A stretch of 64,000 bases of DNA from Lewinella sp. JB7 (GTDB taxonomy: Bacteria; Bacteroidota; Bacteroidia; Chitinophagales; Saprospiraceae). The position numbers and the translations under genes were made by a program. The stretch is from positions 396,207 through 460,206 of the forward strand of contig NZ_JANCTD010000004.1 of assembly GCF_024297185.1 (NCBI RefSeq), given 5' to 3'. This document shows positions 61,176-64,000 of this stretch, one piece after another. The stretch's first letter is position 1. The number at the start of each line of letters is the position of its first letter. The notes beneath the pieces were generated by a model that ran no database searches, was not told where the DNA came from, and was given only the letters and a program-made list of their open reading frames with translations.

Positions 61176-62486
61176 TCAGGACGTGCGGGATGTAGCGGCA
61201 GTGCCGGCCGGTACGTAGTCCTCAAAATTCGGCAGTTCGGCCATCAACCGGGCTCTCAGGGAAGTCAGTCTGTCATGCTGACTGGACTTCCCGCGAAAAC
61301 GACCGACCCAGAACGGGCGGTAGGTGATCCAGTAGCGCAGGGCAAATAATCCGGACACCGGCAGACTAAGCAAGTACACCCACCCCATTCCCGCCGGATA
61401 GACCCAGTTAAACAGCAGGGTCTGCAGCAGGTACATAACGGGCAGCACGATCCACGAACCCAGCGTCTGCACCGTCGCTTTGTAGCCCCGGTCGATGCCG
61501 AGAGCCTTCCAGATCGTGTTGATCGCCAGTAGCCAGGGCAGGTGATTGATCAGGCCGTACAGAAATATGGGCAAGGCCAGAAATAGCCCGGCGGAATACT
61601 TGCGCCGTGGGTGATTGCTATATGCCAGATCATCCAGTCCCTCGGTCCGGAGCAAGTCGTCGTACTCCCCGGCGGTGGCGCAGAGAGCCTCGCGCCGTTC
61701 GTCGTTGAGGGACCTCAACCAGGCAAGTATGCGCTGGGTGCGGAAGTGGTGAGCGGAGACGGTCTGCGGGCGGTCGTTCTGCAGGCTGCGGTCGATACGG
61801 CGCAGACACCGTTCCTCGGTCTTATTCTTCGTCTGAATGAGCAGCCCCTCCATGCGCTCACTCAGCAGGTTCGTCAGTCCCCTAACCGCCCGCATGGGGC
61901 TCTTTTCGTACTGCTCTCGCCATTCGGCCGCCACGATGGGTTCGCCGTAGCGGACGAAGGCGCGGCTGAAGCAGGTCGTCGGACTTTCGTAATTGATGCC
62001 CACCGGCTGTAGCGTGAGTCCCAGTTTCCAGTCGTTCCGCGACTCACCTTCCAGGGCCAGACTGGCCGCCCCGGCCTTTATTTTCCGTAATCGCCGCTCC
62101 AGTTCGGAGTAGGCTTCCGGAGCGATGTACATGATCTTCCCGGTTTCCAGGGCGTGAAAGGTGCGGTTAAACACTTCCTCCTTGCTCCCCTTATCGGCCC
62201 CGGCTTCCTTGTCCTTCGGTCGGGCCACCGGCACGCAGAACGGATCGATGATGAAGGCCGTCACCGGATTCATCCACAAGCCGGCGTTGGCCAGGAAGTA
62301 GGTTTGGTGATCGAGGTGGATCCCGGCCATCAGGGGGTCGGCGAGGGTGTTGGGATGATTGCCGCACAGCAGCGTCGGCCCCGGGTGATTGGCGTGGTGT
62401 ACGCCCTCGGTCTCCATCGAGGGGTAAAAGATGCGCAGCATCCAGCGACTCATGAAGTGCAGGACCCAGAAAAAGGGCTTAGACAT
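61176..62486 (-). CDS. PlsC-like glycerol-phosphate acyltransferase
   Basis: A 436-residue membrane acyltransferase. LLCGNHPNTLADPLMAG holds the catalytic His and Asp (about 39-45). APEAYSE (about 123) replaces the usual PEGTRS block. The C-terminal ~150 residues add three hydrophobic helices (about 300-390), typical of the larger Bacteroidota proteins. It probably acylates glycerol-3-phosphate or lysophosphatidate. It is in one unit with the antiporter, 47 bases after lpxK. Confidence 0.88.
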   Translation of the reverse strand: MSKPFFWVLHFMSRWMLRIFYPSMETEGVHHANHPGPTLLCGNHPNTLADPLMAGIHLDHQTYFLANAGLWMNPVTAFIIDPFCVPVARPKDKEAGADKGSKEEVFNRTFHALETGKIMYIAPEAYSELERRLRKIKAGAASLALEGESRNDWKLGLTLQPVGINYESPTTCFSRAFVRYGEPIVAAEWREQYEKSPMRAVRGLTNLLSERMEGLLIQTKNKTEERCLRRIDRSLQNDRPQTVSAHHFRTQRILAWLRSLNDERREALCATAGEYDDLLRTEGLDDLAYSNHPRRKYSAGLFLALPIFLYGLINHLPWLLAINTIWKALGIDRGYKATVQTLGSWIVLPVMYLLQTLLFNWVYPAGMGWVYLLSLPVSGLFALRYWITYRPFWVGRFRGKSSQHDRLTSLRARLMAELPNFEDYVPAGTAATSRTS

Positions 62487-62533
62487 AGGCGGTCAGTAAA
62501 GGGGCTGCAAAGTAGGCATAATGCGGAAGCCCG

Positions 62534-63601
62534 TCATGACTCGAAGCCGATCAGGTAGTCGCGCACCAGTTGATCGAAGTTCTCCCCCTCGCCGAAATGG
62601 AACTTCACCTCCACGGGCAGTACGAATACGGGCAGCTTCTCCTCCGCGATGAAATCCCGGTGCATTTCCAGGCGAGTAGCGTCCTTTTCCGTGGTGACGA
62701 TGGCCCGGTGACGTCCCGGCATCTCTCCGAAGCGCCGCTTCAGGTTCGCCAGGTCGTTGGCACTGAAGTAGTGGTGGTCGGCGTAGTCGAGGCTGCGGAC
62801 GTTCTTTGCGGCGGTGCGCAGGTGCGACAATAGGTATTCGGTGTTGGCGATCGCCGAGATCAGGAGCACGTCGATCCCTTCCTCCATCCTCAGCCGGTAG
62901 CGATGGTCGAGCAAATAGTACGGGGTAGCGTAGCCGTAGTAACTGAAAAACACCCGCTGGTGGGGCAGGGGGTCAATTTCCCCTATGAGCTTGTCGGCTG
63001 TGGACCGGTCTAGGGCGGCGGGGCATTTGCTGACGATGATCACATCGGCTCGCTCGTATCCACTGCGCCATTCGCGGAGGCGGCCGCTGGGCAGAAGGTA
63101 ATCGCGGGTGAAGGGGCGTTCGTACTCAGTGAGGAGGATGTTGAGCCCCGGTTTGACGGCACGGTGCTGAAACGCATCGTCGAGCAGCACGAGCTGGGTA
63201 TCCGGTCGGCGACCGACGATCTCGGGAATGGCGAAGGCCCGTTCCTCGGCGACCGTTACCATAACGTCCGGAAATTTTCGGGCGTACTGCAGGGGCTCGT
63301 CGCCTACTTCTTCCACCGTCATCTCCGGGCGGACTTCCAGAAACCCGCGGGTCTTACGGCGGTACCCCCGGCTCAGCGTCGCGATGTTCAGGTAGGGATC
63401 GAGAAGGCGGATCAGGTATTCGATGTGCGGCGTTTTACCCGCTCCCCCTACCGACAGGTTGCCGACGCTGATTACCGGCACCGAAAACGATATGCCCCGC
63501 ATAATCCCGCGCCGGTACGCCCAGTTCCGAAAGCCTACCCCCGCTCCGTAGAGCAGCGACAGGGGCGCGAGCAGCAATTTGGCAACGGTCGATTGTACCA
63601 C
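62534..63601 (-). CDS. lpxK: Tetraacyldisaccharide 4'-kinase
   Basis: A 355-residue kinase that phosphorylates the lipid A precursor at the 4' position, on the inner face of the inner membrane. An N-terminal amphipathic helix (AKLLLAPLSLLYGAGVGFR) is followed by the P-loop GNLSVGGAGKTPH (about 47). LLDDAFQHRAV holds the catalytic Asp/His pair. It implies an LPS-bearing outer membrane. The length is normal. Confidence 0.96.
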   Translation of the reverse strand: MVQSTVAKLLLAPLSLLYGAGVGFRNWAYRRGIMRGISFSVPVISVGNLSVGGAGKTPHIEYLIRLLDPYLNIATLSRGYRRKTRGFLEVRPEMTVEEVGDEPLQYARKFPDVMVTVAEERAFAIPEIVGRRPDTQLVLLDDAFQHRAVKPGLNILLTEYERPFTRDYLLPSGRLREWRSGYERADVIIVSKCPAALDRSTADKLIGEIDPLPHQRVFFSYYGYATPYYLLDHRYRLRMEEGIDVLLISAIANTEYLLSHLRTAAKNVRSLDYADHHYFSANDLANLKRRFGEMPGRHRAIVTTEKDATRLEMHRDFIAEEKLPVFVLPVEVKFHFGEGENFDQLVRDYLIGFES

Positions 63602-64000
63602 TTAAAAAAGGTCGAGGCCTTGTAGGCCGAGTGCAAAGTTAAAGCTAATGGTTTAGGCCGGGATGAGGTGTTGCACGCTGAGGAGAGGCAATAGGTCGAG
63701 CGGCCACCGGTCCGGGACGCTTCACCACGGATGGGCCTTTAGACTTGCCTTAAAGAGAAACATACATATATGACCATCATCATTATGTGTAATTTCTTTT
63801 TGGCTTCTTTTTTCTTTGTGGATTTCACACCCAAAGTGTGGAAAACTCCTGCCCTTGCCGGGCGCGGGTGACGGATGTTGAGGCGTCGAGGCCTATTCCG
63901 TGTTTGCTCACTCGGCAAGTGGCCAAGAGTCCGTGGTCTGTATAGAAAAAGCGGGGAAGTAAGCCCCATTAAAGGTCTGTAGACAGACGCTTGGCCGACG
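63602..64000. other. Terminal gap, no supportable gene
   Basis: No recognisable gene. A T/A-rich stretch (63755-63830) could be a promoter region for a gene beyond the window. A perfect inverted repeat GTCTGT/ACAGAC lies at 63975-63988, and a GGGG/CCCC hairpin near 63953-63967. Confidence 0.4.

Noticed and set aside
63739..63969. 76-codon minus-strand frame at the window end
   Set aside because: Low-complexity Lys-rich and hydrophobic text with no family resemblance and no promoter.

Overview
The window comes from a high-GC member of the Bacteroidota, most likely the Saprospiria (Lewinella/Haliscomenobacter-like). This is inferred from: type IX secretion (T9SS) C-terminal sorting domains on large secreted proteins; a SprB-type repeat; TAnnTTTG-type -7 boxes in front of many genes; two bacillithiol-associated genes (a YtxJ-like bacilliredoxin and a YfiT/BstA-like DinB protein); DUF4837, Uma2, DUF2461 and tricorn-type proteins; and an ExbB/ExbD cluster in Bacteroidota order. 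No phage, plasmid or CRISPR locus is visible. Most of the window is ordinary chromosome.

Layout. 1-10204: peptidases (M20, tricorn-like S41), an outer-membrane beta-barrel receptor, an iodotyrosine-deiodinase-like flavoprotein, Uma2, DUF5655 and argH. 10205-20455: an accessory region of surface proteins. It holds a LamG/TSP3/PKD protein and an Ig/SprB/PKD protein, both with T9SS tails and sharing a C-terminal module; a propeller-like protein with an acidic linker and TSP3 repeats; a K+ channel; and the decayed tail of a lost T9SS protein. Long non-coding gaps and strong terminators separate them. 20454-26438: ABC exporter, DUF2461, glycosyltransferase, DUF1080 lipoprotein and FucP-like transporter.

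26439-27880 is an AT-rich island holding a broken Rhs toxin gene (two nonsense codons in one otherwise intact frame) and a small linked membrane protein that may be its immunity gene. 27881-33446: exbB/4-TM/exbD/exbD cluster, tRNA-Ser(GGA) with a decayed second copy, tatD, RNase H, def and ruvX. 33456-41416: an RND efflux operon (tetR-tolC-adaptor-permease) with a 16-bp-arm palindrome at the tetR start, then nucleoside phosphorylase and ytxJ. 41525-48593: pseudouridine synthase, a 56-bp tandem repeat array, mscS, recX, DUF4837, YfiT-like, a lipoprotein and a membrane protein.

48590-56977: leucine biosynthesis (leuB, leuD, leuC, leuA). A four-helix-bundle gene flanked by AT-rich repeats sits between leuD and leuC. 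A six-gene plus-strand unit (ECF sigma, putative anti-sigma, Spy-like, YHYH, MORN, SCO) separates leuC from leuA. 57182-63601: a conserved helical protein, hemA, a Ca2+/Na+ antiporter, a PlsC-like acyltransferase and lpxK. No gene can be supported in the last 400 bases.

Most noteworthy: the sigma/YHYH/SCO operon, the broken Rhs toxin with a linked small gene, the AT-rich element around the four-helix-bundle gene, the 56-bp array with a solo copy elsewhere, the decayed tRNA-Ser copy, the T9SS tail pseudogene, and many genes whose -7 box lies only 3-5 bases before the ATG.
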